In this document: piece after piece, positions 35,313 to 43,236 of the stretch | How positions within the stretch are numbered: position 1 is the first letter of the stretch | Layout: each line of letters begins with the position of its first letter | From: Nitrosomonas ureae | GTDB lineage: Bacteria; Pseudomonadota; Gammaproteobacteria; Burkholderiales; Nitrosomonadaceae | DNA: 64,000 nucleotides | Assembly: GCF_001455205.1 (NCBI RefSeq) | Contig: NZ_CP013341.1 | Coordinates: 434,001 to 498,000 of the forward strand | Direction of reading: 5' to 3' | Notes under the pieces: model-generated | What the model was told of the DNA's origin: nothing | Database searches by the model: none | What the model saw: the letters and a program-made list of their open reading frames with translations, nothing else | Made by a program: the position numbers and the translations under genes

Positions 35313-35326
35313 TTGATCTGGATCAA
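35313..35326. promoter_or_regulatory. FNR/ANR-type binding site
   Basis: TTGAT at 35313-35317, four bases, ATCAA at 35322-35326: a perfect match to the FNR/ANR consensus. Placed 66 bases before the start of the 42-residue membrane protein on the minus strand. A site centred at -41.5 would put the transcription start near 35278 and a CACAAT -10 element at 35290-35285, a workable class II promoter. The rest of the 35248-35618 gap holds only repeats described separately. Confidence 0.55.
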
Positions 35327-35560
35327 CAAAATGCTAATTTACAGTTTTCAATGATTCCAATTTGATCACACTGGGGAGCTAACAGATTGCCAAAAGTACT
35401 TAAGCACTTTGGCGCGCACATCGAGAGGGATAAATCGCTTCCTTTCTAAGGGTACTGAAGAAAGAAAGGTAGAAAGAGTGCAAGGGGGTTAGCGAAGGGA
35501 TATCTTCACCCATTATTCAAGCCTGGGCAGCAAAGCAAAGCCTGCGCCAACCCGGCACGC

Positions 35561-35585
35561 ACCGTCTCTTGTTAATAGAGACGGT
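35561..35585. other. Nine-pair hairpin beyond the sulfotransferase gene
   Basis: Arms ACCGTCTCT (35561-35569) and AGAGACGGT (35577-35585) with a 7-base loop, 34 bases past the sulfotransferase stop. No T run follows on either strand, so it is a weak terminator candidate or an mRNA-stabilising stem. A nearby imperfect repeat GCCAAAAGT/ACTTTGGC lies around 35390-35415. Confidence 0.4.
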
Positions 35586-35618
35586 TCTGAGCGATGCTTG
35601 TTCAGTGTTGCAATTGCA

Positions 35619-36548
35619 TCAGATCGTGCCTCCATTTTCCAGCCACTCGCGGCAATCCGGTGTCAACGCACGTTTGCAAGCGGCATCATAGAGCGCCAGT
35701 TCCTCGTCGGAGAGCACGTCGCGCCAGCGGTTATTGGTGCCCTTGTGCATGAAAGTTTCCGCTCCGCCTTTCCAGAGTTGACCGCCTTCCGGTGCATACA
35801 GTCCGCCCTGGCGCTTCATTTCGGCAAATGAAACAGCTTTGATGATGCCCTCCCAGGCTTGCTCGGGCACATCGATCTCGAGAAAAGCAGCAATGCGTCG
35901 AACCTCGCGCTGGGTGTCTGCGAGCATGTCGGTATAGTGAAACAACCGAATGTTCGGCAGGTGGCGGAAATTCCACCAGGATTGAACATTGGCAAGGTGC
36001 GACCAGTACGGCCAGCCATCCGTTTCCCATGCAAAAGAACCACGGGATATCCAGTGGTGCCAGAAGTCATGAATATCCTCGGGGGCAGGCGGGAGTGTAT
36101 CCCCTACGCGACCCGGCAGCATATTAAACAGCATGAAAACTTCTTCCTTCATCTTCGTATAGTGATTCCACAAAGACATGAAGACATCACGGGCGTCACG
36201 AGCGACATAGAGATATTTGATTTTTTCACTATACACCATGCCATCAAGCGGCAGGTGCGTCTTGATAAAGCGGCGATGCTGTTGCGTCTTCAAGGTGTTC
36301 AGTACCACCTCGAGCGGAACAATCCGCATATCCAGCCATGGCGACATTTGCGCAGGCGGAACCGGGAAATTCCCATCCGGAAACAGCAGATGCGCCACAA
36401 TCGCTTGTGTCCACGTCGTACCCGCCTTGTAGGAAGTTGCAATAACGATATCATCATCGCGCGGTTGAAAATAATCCCAGCGCGTGCTATCGAAATGATG
36501 ATTCTGGTAGATATGGGTACGTCGGGGTAAATCCAGCATTTCAGTCAC
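35619..36548 (-). CDS. PAPS-dependent sulfotransferase
   Basis: Sulfotransferase_1-type enzyme of 309 residues that transfers sulfate from PAPS to a hydroxyl or amine. The 5'-phosphosulfate loop is TSYKAGTTWTQAIV near residue 37, the 3'-phosphate site is VARDARDVFMSLWNHY, and the C-terminal loop includes FMHKGTNNRWRDVLSDEE, matching the RKGxxGDW motif in a degenerate form (K-G-T-N-N-R-W). The acceptor is unknown. It stands alone; proximity to a glycan island allows but does not prove polysaccharide sulfation. Confidence 0.88.
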   Translation of the reverse strand: MTEMLDLPRRTHIYQNHHFDSTRWDYFQPRDDDIVIATSYKAGTTWTQAIVAHLLFPDGNFPVPPAQMSPWLDMRIVPLEVVLNTLKTQQHRRFIKTHLPLDGMVYSEKIKYLYVARDARDVFMSLWNHYTKMKEEVFMLFNMLPGRVGDTLPPAPEDIHDFWHHWISRGSFAWETDGWPYWSHLANVQSWWNFRHLPNIRLFHYTDMLADTQREVRRIAAFLEIDVPEQAWEGIIKAVSFAEMKRQGGLYAPEGGQLWKGGAETFMHKGTNNRWRDVLSDEELALYDAACKRALTPDCREWLENGGTI

Positions 36549-36664
36549 CTGTTAGTCAATAAGATAATTGGATGGATAGAGGAATCGCCGTGTGCACATA
36601 TGGAAGGCGGTAAATTTGCTTCCGCTTTAATGCAGTATGGCTGATTTACTCCAAGGGCATGGCT

Positions 36665-37138
36665 TCATTCCTGCGGTACCGGTCTTGGCCGCCGATCGCT
36701 ATCGATAGCCACGTAAGTCAGCACAGCCTCGGTCACCTTGATACACACTTCCTCACCCCCTTCCCGTACACCGCGCTGCGCGTATACGGCCACATCGACG
36801 GTAATCGAGGTGCGCCCTACCTTGATGATGTCGGCATAGAAGCTGACCAGATCGCCAACACACACCGGTTGTTTGAAAACAAACGAATTGACCGCTACTG
36901 TAGCAACCCTTCCATGCGCCCGGCGTAGCGCCGGAACACTACCGGCCATGTCCACCTGCGACATGATCCAGCCACCAAAAATATCGCCGGCATAATTGGT
37001 ATCCGACGGCATCGGCACCATGCGCAGTATGGGTTGCCCTTCCGGCAGTTGAACATGATGTGTTGGATCGTTAAGTTTATCAGGCATGGTTATGGTGTCG
37101 CTTATGGGAGTTTGGGTATTGATGCATAATCCAAGCAT
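36665..37138 (-). CDS. Acyl-CoA thioesterase, hot-dog fold (YciA-like)
   Basis: Hydrolyses acyl-CoA thioesters. Family features: PSDTNYAGDIFGGWIMSQVD, with the catalytic Asp/Gly turn, ATVAVNSFVFKQPVCVGDLV and VGRTSITVDVAVYAQ. From 37138 the protein has 157 residues; a second ATG at 37087 (MPDKLND) would give 140 and is nearer the family's usual length. Neither start has a good ribosome binding site. It is divergent from the DUF455 gene. Confidence 0.87.
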   Translation of the reverse strand: MLGLCINTQTPISDTITMPDKLNDPTHHVQLPEGQPILRMVPMPSDTNYAGDIFGGWIMSQVDMAGSVPALRRAHGRVATVAVNSFVFKQPVCVGDLVSFYADIIKVGRTSITVDVAVYAQRGVREGGEEVCIKVTEAVLTYVAIDSDRRPRPVPQE

Positions 37139-37193
37139 ATAATAACGTTTTGTATTAGGCCATGCTTTCTTTTCCCAAGCACTCTAAAAATTT

Positions 37194-38000
37194 ATGGAAA
37201 ACCTGTTCGATGCCGCTGAATCGTGTCTGTCGGCCTGTGAAATCAAGGAGAAACTTCAACTGACCGAACAAACCGCGCAAGCTTGGCGTGATGGCTTACT
37301 ATCACTGGAATCAAAAAGCGCGCCAAAACTCATTGACGAGCCCGGGTGCCCCGAGAAACCCATTCTGGTATCTGCCGGCGATGTGCCGAAACGTCGACTG
37401 GGTAGCCCCGAAGGACTCGCTGCACTGATTCATGCGGTCACGCATATTGAGTTCAACGCCATCAATCTGGCCTGGGATGCGGTGTATCGTTTTCGTGATT
37501 TGCCCCAGAAATTTTATAGTGATTGGGTACAAATCGCCATTGAGGAAGCTTATCACTTCCAGTTGTTGCGCCAGCGCCTGAATGAGCTGAATAGTGACTA
37601 CGGCGATTTGCCCGCGCACAACGGTTTATGGGACATGGCCAAACGCACGGCATTTGATCCGCTGGTGCGAATGGCCCTGGTACCACGCGTGCTGGAAGCC
37701 AGGGGGCTTGATGTAACGCCTGGCATTATCGAACGCTTACGACAAGCAGGTGATGACAGAACCATTGCCGTGCTGGAAATCATCCTACGCGATGAAATGG
37801 GACATGTCGCTATCGGTTCGCATTGGTTCAAGTATCTTTGTCAACAGCGTAAATTGGATTCGGAGCAATTATTCCGGGAACTGATCAACCAATACTTTAC
37901 CGGGCGGATTTGTGGCCCTTTTCATTACGAAGCCAGACAAAGGGCTGGATTTTCTGCAGCAGAGCTCAGTGCGCTGGAACATCTCTGCCATACGCGCTGA
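37194..38000 (+). CDS. DUF455 family ferritin-like protein
   Basis: All-helical protein of 268 residues. A ferritin-like di-metal site is suggested by VTHIEFNAINLAWDAVYRF, the E-x-x-H in IAIEEAYHFQLLRQRL, and the second E-x-x-H in LRDEMGHVAIGSHWFKYL. The N-terminal ~60 residues precede the core and include DVPKRRLGSPEG. Substrate unknown; the family is distantly like di-iron tRNA hydroxylase MiaE and rubrerythrin. Divergent from the thioesterase gene with a 55-base gap. Confidence 0.82.
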   Translation: MENLFDAAESCLSACEIKEKLQLTEQTAQAWRDGLLSLESKSAPKLIDEPGCPEKPILVSAGDVPKRRLGSPEGLAALIHAVTHIEFNAINLAWDAVYRFRDLPQKFYSDWVQIAIEEAYHFQLLRQRLNELNSDYGDLPAHNGLWDMAKRTAFDPLVRMALVPRVLEARGLDVTPGIIERLRQAGDDRTIAVLEIILRDEMGHVAIGSHWFKYLCQQRKLDSEQLFRELINQYFTGRICGPFHYEARQRAGFSAAELSALEHLCHTR

Positions 38001-38043
38001 GAAACCAGCGCTATGAATTCATAGTCAAAGGAATGGCTGCAAA

Positions 38044-38610
38044 TTAACTTTGCAACAGTTGATTCACTTCAGCAAGATCAAACGCTTCCGGATCAAATGG
38101 ACCTTCAATATCCCCGGCAATCCATTCCAGCATATCTTCATGTTCCGGATGCGTCGGATCAGAAATTGCTTCCAGAAACATCATATACCCTCCAATTCCT
38201 CCGATATCTTCCGGCGGACAGGCACGGCATCCTTTTACACAAATGGGCAAGTCAGCACTGGTCTTAAATGGCAGAATTTTCTCCAGAACCACTTCGTGTT
38301 CCCAACCATCACCAAAATCATAAATATAGATCAGCTTTTCTTTTTCTTTTTCCAAAAGTTGATCCAACCGGTACTGTGCTTCATCTTTGGCATCAGAAGG
38401 AAACTCTTCATCCGGCTCAACATAACGATCGCGCCCTTGAATAAACTCATGCATATGGGAATTGGTCCAACCCATGACGATTTGAAAAATGAGATGAACG
38501 TCATCCAGCTTGGTCGTGCTCGCCATTAGAATCCGGCGCCAGATTGGCGGACGCATGCCTTTCAGGGTTATTTTGAGCTGATAAATGGAACGTAAAGATT
38601 TTGCTTCCAT
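38044..38610 (-). CDS. Plasmid pRiA4b ORF-3 family protein
   Basis: Protein of 188 residues, known only as a family found on plasmids, beside IS1096-type elements and in chromosomes. Visible hallmarks: YQLKITLKGMRPPIWRRILM near the start, FQIVMGWTNSHMHEFI, YIYDFGDGWEHEVVLEKILP, and CVKGCRACPPEDIGGIGGY with two conserved cysteines. Function unknown. It converges with the DUF455 gene and precedes metW in the same direction by 5 bases, but functional linkage to methionine genes is doubtful. Confidence 0.85.
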   Translation of the reverse strand: MEAKSLRSIYQLKITLKGMRPPIWRRILMASTTKLDDVHLIFQIVMGWTNSHMHEFIQGRDRYVEPDEEFPSDAKDEAQYRLDQLLEKEKEKLIYIYDFGDGWEHEVVLEKILPFKTSADLPICVKGCRACPPEDIGGIGGYMMFLEAISDPTHPEHEDMLEWIAGDIEGPFDPEAFDLAEVNQLLQS

Positions 38611-38615
38611 CGCTC

Positions 38616-39251
38616 TTAGCCTTTGCTTTCAAAGCGGTAAAACGCCAGCATCCCTCTTAGGTTCGGCAGGAAATTTACCGGGCGATAATGATTATTCATC
38701 ACGCTGCGCTCCAGAATCCGCGCGTTGCATTGCTGACACAGCGCTTCAAAATCATCCAGCGTGCAGAGATGAATATTAGGCGTATCGTACCAATTATACG
38801 GCAGTGTTTCTGGCACCGGCATACGTCCCGAAATTACCTGCACGCGGTTTTTCCAGTAACCGAAATTGGGAAAGGAAATAATGCCTTCCTTACCGACCCG
38901 CAGGATCTCCTGGATGATACCCTCGGTATGCCGCACAGCCTGCAAGGTCTGCGACAGAATGACAAAATCGAACGAATCCGATGCAAAGCTGGACAATCCC
39001 GCTTCCAGATCATTATGAATCACATTGATTCCATTGCGAAAGCAACTGAGAAGATTGTCATCATCGATTTCCACGCCATAGCCAAAAACATTGCGCGTAT
39101 CGCGCAAATAGCGCAATAACGAACCGTCGCCACAACCCAAATCGAGTATTTTCGCACCGGGATGAATCCACGCCGCAATGGCGGCAAAATCCGGGCGCAA
39201 TGCAATGGTCGATGGTACTGTAGTGTCAGTCATGATTAAGTTCAGGCTCAT
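38616..39251 (-). CDS. metW: MetW, methionine biosynthesis methyltransferase-like protein
   Basis: SAM-fold partner of MetX. SAM motif I reads KILDLGCGDGSLLRYLRDT. VEIDDDNLLSCFRNGINVIH, DFVILSQTLQAVRHTEGII and GKEGIISFPNFGYWKNR are MetW signatures, as is PYNWYDTPNIHLCTLDDFE. Length 211 residues; an internal ATG at residue 7 is possible. It starts 8 bases after metX, the metXW pair that is standard in betaproteobacteria. Confidence 0.94.
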   Translation of the reverse strand: MSLNLIMTDTTVPSTIALRPDFAAIAAWIHPGAKILDLGCGDGSLLRYLRDTRNVFGYGVEIDDDNLLSCFRNGINVIHNDLEAGLSSFASDSFDFVILSQTLQAVRHTEGIIQEILRVGKEGIISFPNFGYWKNRVQVISGRMPVPETLPYNWYDTPNIHLCTLDDFEALCQQCNARILERSVMNNHYRPVNFLPNLRGMLAFYRFESKG

Positions 39252-39259
39252 TCAGTTAC

Positions 39260-40387
39260 TTAGATAGAAATATTATCCATATACGCCCGTACCAGTTGAT
39301 GATAATAAGGCGTTGTCATCAGAAACGAATCGTGCCCGTAACTGGAGGTAATTTCCGCATAGCTTACATTAAGTTCATTATTCAATAACGCCTTGACAAT
39401 TTCCCGGGAGCGCTCGGGCGAGAAACGCCAGTCCGAAGTAAACGAGATTACCAGGAAATTTGCTTTGGCCACCCGGAATGCCGCACTCAAATCACCATTA
39501 TAGGCTGCAGCCGGATCGAAGTAATCGAGTGCTTTGGTCATCAGCAAATAGCTATTGGCATCGAATAAATCAGCGAATTTGTCGCCCTGGTAACGCAGGT
39601 ACGATTCGATTTCAAACTCCACATCAAATCCGAAAGAAAGCTCACCGTTGCGTAAGCTGCGGCCGAATTTCGCCGCCATCGAATCGTCGGAAAGATAAGT
39701 GATATGCCCCAGCATGCGCGCCAGCCGCAAGCCGCGCCGCGGCAAGGTATCATAGGCATAAAAATTACCCCCGTAGAATTCCTGATCGGTCATGATTGCC
39801 TGACGCGCAACATCATTAAATGCAATATTTTGCGCCGTCAATTTGGGGGCCGCCGCAATCACCAGCGCATGGCGGACTTTCTCCGGATAATCCAGTGTCC
39901 ATTGCATCGCTTGCATACCACCCAGGCTTCCGCCCACCACTGCGGCAAACTGTTCAATTCCTAAATGTTCAGCCAATTGTGCTTGTGCCTCTACCCAGTC
40001 TTCCACCGTCACCACAGGAAATCCGGCGCCATAATGCTTGCCCGTGTGAGGGTCGACACTGGCCGGACCCGTAGAGCCGTGACAGCCGCCCGGATTATTC
40101 ACGCCAATGACAAAAAAACGATTGGTATCAATCGGTTTTCCGGGACCCACCATATTGTCCCACCAGCCGATACTTTTCTCATTTTCCGCATAAACACCGG
40201 CCACATGATGATTGCCGGAAAGCGCATGACAAATCAATACTGCATTGGAATATGCGGCGTTCAGCTGGCCATAGGTTTCATACACCAAATGATAGCTATC
40301 CAACGACAACCCGCTTTTCAGCTGCAAGGGCTTGTCAATTTGTACAAATTGGGGAATCACCACACCCACTGATTTTGAATCTTGCAT
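39260..40387 (-). CDS. metX: Homoserine O-acyltransferase
   Basis: Alpha/beta-hydrolase enzyme of 375 residues that acylates homoserine, the first committed step to methionine. The nucleophile Ser lies in VVGGSLGGMQAMQWTLDYPE. ICHALSGNHHVAG builds the oxyanion region, the acid is in the ISFTSDWRFSPERS area, and the catalytic His is in SSYGHDSFLM. Acetyl versus succinyl preference cannot be fixed by eye. It is first in the metX-metW unit. The 205-base gap before ptsI is the likely promoter region. Confidence 0.94.
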   Translation of the reverse strand: MQDSKSVGVVIPQFVQIDKPLQLKSGLSLDSYHLVYETYGQLNAAYSNAVLICHALSGNHHVAGVYAENEKSIGWWDNMVGPGKPIDTNRFFVIGVNNPGGCHGSTGPASVDPHTGKHYGAGFPVVTVEDWVEAQAQLAEHLGIEQFAAVVGGSLGGMQAMQWTLDYPEKVRHALVIAAAPKLTAQNIAFNDVARQAIMTDQEFYGGNFYAYDTLPRRGLRLARMLGHITYLSDDSMAAKFGRSLRNGELSFGFDVEFEIESYLRYQGDKFADLFDANSYLLMTKALDYFDPAAAYNGDLSAAFRVAKANFLVISFTSDWRFSPERSREIVKALLNNELNVSYAEITSSYGHDSFLMTTPYYHQLVRAYMDNISI

Positions 40388-40592
40388 TTATATAAAGAGG
40401 AATTCCAAGGAAACGCTGAATATTATGTCAGCTATTATATCGTCAATAAATCAGCGCACACTAGCAGGCCATTGAAAAACTATCACCATTCCGCTGCGAT
40501 ATTAAAGAATGCTCATTTAATCGGTATAAACTACGACTTTCACCTTTTTCTGCCGTGCATCTGCCACTTCTAAAACACTGCTTAACGTTCCG

Positions 40593-42320
40593 CTAGTCAT
40601 TCAATTTAGTCAGCAACGCAGCCATCTTTTCCGGTTGGTCCGTTTTGATGATTTTTTGCGCGAGTGGAATAATATCAGGCAAATGGCTTTTCAGAATCTG
40701 GTTTTTCACCGCCAGCAATTGCGATGGATACATGGAAAACTGCTGCAATCCAATACCCAGCAACAATCGCGTGAATTGCTTATCACCGGCCATTTCGCCA
40801 CAGATGGATACGGGCACTTTGGCGCGATTGGCACTCTGAATGATATGCGAAATCAACCAGAGTATGGCCGGATGAAAGGGATCATACAAATGCGCCACAG
40901 CATCATCAATCCGGTCAACCGCCAAGGTATACTGAATTAAGTCGTTAGTGCCGATCGACAAAAAATCCAGCTTGCGCATGAACGTCTCCAGACACAGGGC
41001 AGCTGCCGGTATCTCGATCATCCCACCGACTTTAATATGCTCGTCAAATTGAATCTTGTCATCGCGCAAAGTCTGCTTGGCATACTCGATGTAGTGCAAT
41101 GTTTGATCGATTTCCGCAACATTCGACAGCATCGGTACCAGGATACGCACATCGCCGTACTTGGAAGCGCGCAAAATAGCACGCAATTGCTTGTGAAACA
41201 TTTTGGGTTCCGCCAAACTCAATCGAATGGCACGCAAACCCAGCGCCGGATTAGTCGCCACTTGCTCGCTGCCCTTGAGGCTTTTGTCTGCGCCCAAATC
41301 GAATGTGCGTATGGTGACTGGCAATTTATGCATTTTCACCGCTACCGTGCGGTACGCTTCAAATTGTTCATCTTCACCCGGTAAATCATCGCGATTCAGA
41401 AATAAAAATTCGCTGCGAAACAACCCGATGCCGGTAGCTCCGCTTTCCTTGACCTGCGCAATATCCTCAGGCAGTTCAATATTGGCGTATAAATCAATTT
41501 GCGTCCCATCCAGTGTCACCGCAGCAACACTTTTAAGGCGTTGTAGTTTCTTTCTTTCGAGTTCAAGCTGGCTTTGCCGCAGACGGTATTCATCCAGAAC
41601 ATATTTATCCGGATTTACAATTACGATGCCGTGAATTCCATCGACAATCAACCAGTCATTCTCCAGAATCAACTGATGTGCGTGATGCAAGGCCACGATC
41701 GAGGGGATATTGAGACTGCGCGCAACAATCGCGGTATGCGATGTCTGGCTGCCCAAATCAGTCAGGAAAGCAATGAATTGATGTTGCTTGTACTGCATCA
41801 CATCGGCAGGACTTAAGTCATGCGCAACCAAAATGCTGTCACCCGCCAACTTCGTCACAACCGGTAAGTGGCCAGGGCGTCCCAACATCGCTTTGAGTAT
41901 ACGTTCAACCACTTGCTTCACATCGGCTTTGCGTTCACGCAAATAGGCATCTTCAATGGCTTCGAACTGCACCAACAATTCCTGCATCTGTTGCGTTAAG
42001 GCCCACTCGGCATTGCAATAAGTCTGCGCAATCATGCTGCGTGTGGCCTCTGACAGCATCGGGTCATCCAGGATCATCAAATGCAAATCCAGAAATGCAC
42101 TAAACTCCGCACGTGCATGCCCGTCCGCAACAGATTGCTGTAACGCCTCAAATTCTTTCCGCACCACAGCAAAAGCACTGTCCAGCCGTGCAATTTCCTT
42201 CTCTATCTGACTCTTTGGAATCAAATAATGTGCCACCTCCAAAGCAGCGGGATCAGCCAGATGCGCGTGACCAATTGCAATGCCTTCGGATACGCCTATG
42301 CCATGTAAAATAAAGCTCAT
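40593..42320 (-). CDS. ptsI: Phosphoenolpyruvate-protein phosphotransferase (PTS enzyme I)
   Basis: Takes phosphate from PEP and passes it to HPr. Protein of 575 residues. The phospho-His lies in LGSQTSHTAIVARSLNIPS near residue 190. RTFDLGADKSLKG, LGLRAIRLSL, GGMIEIPAAALCLETFM and LSIGTNDLIQYTLAVDR are conserved PEP-site pieces. It overlaps ptsH by 4 bases. With EIIA and HPr but no EIIB/EIIC, the chain is likely regulatory rather than a sugar importer. Confidence 0.96.
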   Translation of the reverse strand: MSFILHGIGVSEGIAIGHAHLADPAALEVAHYLIPKSQIEKEIARLDSAFAVVRKEFEALQQSVADGHARAEFSAFLDLHLMILDDPMLSEATRSMIAQTYCNAEWALTQQMQELLVQFEAIEDAYLRERKADVKQVVERILKAMLGRPGHLPVVTKLAGDSILVAHDLSPADVMQYKQHQFIAFLTDLGSQTSHTAIVARSLNIPSIVALHHAHQLILENDWLIVDGIHGIVIVNPDKYVLDEYRLRQSQLELERKKLQRLKSVAAVTLDGTQIDLYANIELPEDIAQVKESGATGIGLFRSEFLFLNRDDLPGEDEQFEAYRTVAVKMHKLPVTIRTFDLGADKSLKGSEQVATNPALGLRAIRLSLAEPKMFHKQLRAILRASKYGDVRILVPMLSNVAEIDQTLHYIEYAKQTLRDDKIQFDEHIKVGGMIEIPAAALCLETFMRKLDFLSIGTNDLIQYTLAVDRIDDAVAHLYDPFHPAILWLISHIIQSANRAKVPVSICGEMAGDKQFTRLLLGIGLQQFSMYPSQLLAVKNQILKSHLPDIIPLAQKIIKTDQPEKMAALLTKLND

Positions 42321-42586
42321 TCGCTCTCACCAAAATAATCTTCAACCAATGCGACCAGTGCTGTCATCGCCTCAATCTCGTCATCGCCTGTGGTTTCGAG
42401 CTGTATGCGCGAACCTTTATTGGCCGCCAGCGTCATCACGCCCATAATGCTTTTCGCATTGACACGACGGCTATTGCGCGTCGCCCAGACTTCGCTTTTA
42501 AATTGACTTGCCAGTTTGGTCAGTTTTGCTGATGCCCGCGCATGCAAGCCCAACTTGTTAATAATTTCGACTTCTTTAATTTGCAT
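42317..42586 (-). CDS. ptsH: Phosphocarrier protein HPr
   Basis: Small PTS carrier of 89 residues. The active His is in NKLGLHARASAKLTKLA (residue 16), and the Ser-46-like region is NAKSIMGVMTLAA. Start chosen at ATG 42586 because GGAAGAG lies 8 bases upstream and the family begins at this residue; a longer frame from 42604 exists. It overlaps the EIIA gene by 11 bases and ptsI by 4. Confidence 0.95.
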   Translation of the reverse strand: MQIKEVEIINKLGLHARASAKLTKLASQFKSEVWATRNSRRVNAKSIMGVMTLAANKGSRIQLETTGDDEIEAMTALVALVEDYFGESE

Positions 42587-42983
42587 GACTAGACTCTTCC
42601 GCATTAATTTGTATCACCCCACTCTGCCCGCCACTTAGTCCTTTCTCTATGACATCCGATAACGGCTCATTGCGATACGTTATCACCCGCACCAGCATCG
42701 GTAAGTTAACACCAGCAAGGCATTCCACTTTACCAGGCTGCACCAATCGACTGGCGATGTTGCAGGGTGTCGCACCTAACATATCACCCAATAGCAGCAC
42801 ACCATCGCCACTATCCAGCTGTTCTATCAATTTACGCGCTTTAATTAATACAACTTCAGGGGCATCTTGGGTAAAAACACTTAAATGCGACAACTGGCGC
42901 GGTTTCATACCCACCACATGACTTGCACAACGAATCAAATGATCGCCCAAATCTTCATGTGTGATCACTAAAATCCCTATCAT
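42576..42983 (-). CDS. PTS EIIA component, mannose/fructose (Man) family
   Basis: Protein of 135 residues. The phospho-acceptor His is in MIGILVITHEDLGDHLI. VLLLGDMLGATPCNIASRLV and ECLAGVNLPMLVRVITYRNE are Man-EIIA features. The longer frame starts at a GTG (43028); the ATG at 42983 fits the family N-terminus exactly. First gene of EIIA-ptsH-ptsI. In related bacteria such truncated chains influence other regulators and kinases, which is inferred here since no permease is present. Confidence 0.92.
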   Translation of the reverse strand: MIGILVITHEDLGDHLIRCASHVVGMKPRQLSHLSVFTQDAPEVVLIKARKLIEQLDSGDGVLLLGDMLGATPCNIASRLVQPGKVECLAGVNLPMLVRVITYRNEPLSDVIEKGLSGGQSGVIQINAEESSHAN

Positions 42984-43236
42984 CTTGTTTTTTACATTAT
43001 TCTTAAATTCGATTAAAGATTTTAGCACTGACGGTACTTAAATACTTTATGGTCAGACGTTATCTTAAAAATATTTCCCCACAAAGACATTCCATCATTC
43101 TTGTGTTTTGGAGGAAAATAGAATCCAGTGAATTAATGACCAGTCGATCACTCAAATGCTGATGGGAAAATGAGCAGAATGCGCACTTAACTGTCTTGAT
43201 TGAAAGAACATTACCATTGAATGGGTTACGAGAGAA

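Noticed and set aside
35099..35365. Plus-strand frame of 88 codons
   Set aside because: It overlaps the better-supported minus-strand membrane protein and the FNR-type site, and has no ribosome binding site; judged a shadow.
38011..38024. Palindrome CTATGAATTCATAG between convergent genes
   Set aside because: No T run and no spacing typical of an operator; a 14-base palindrome can occur by chance in AT-rich sequence.
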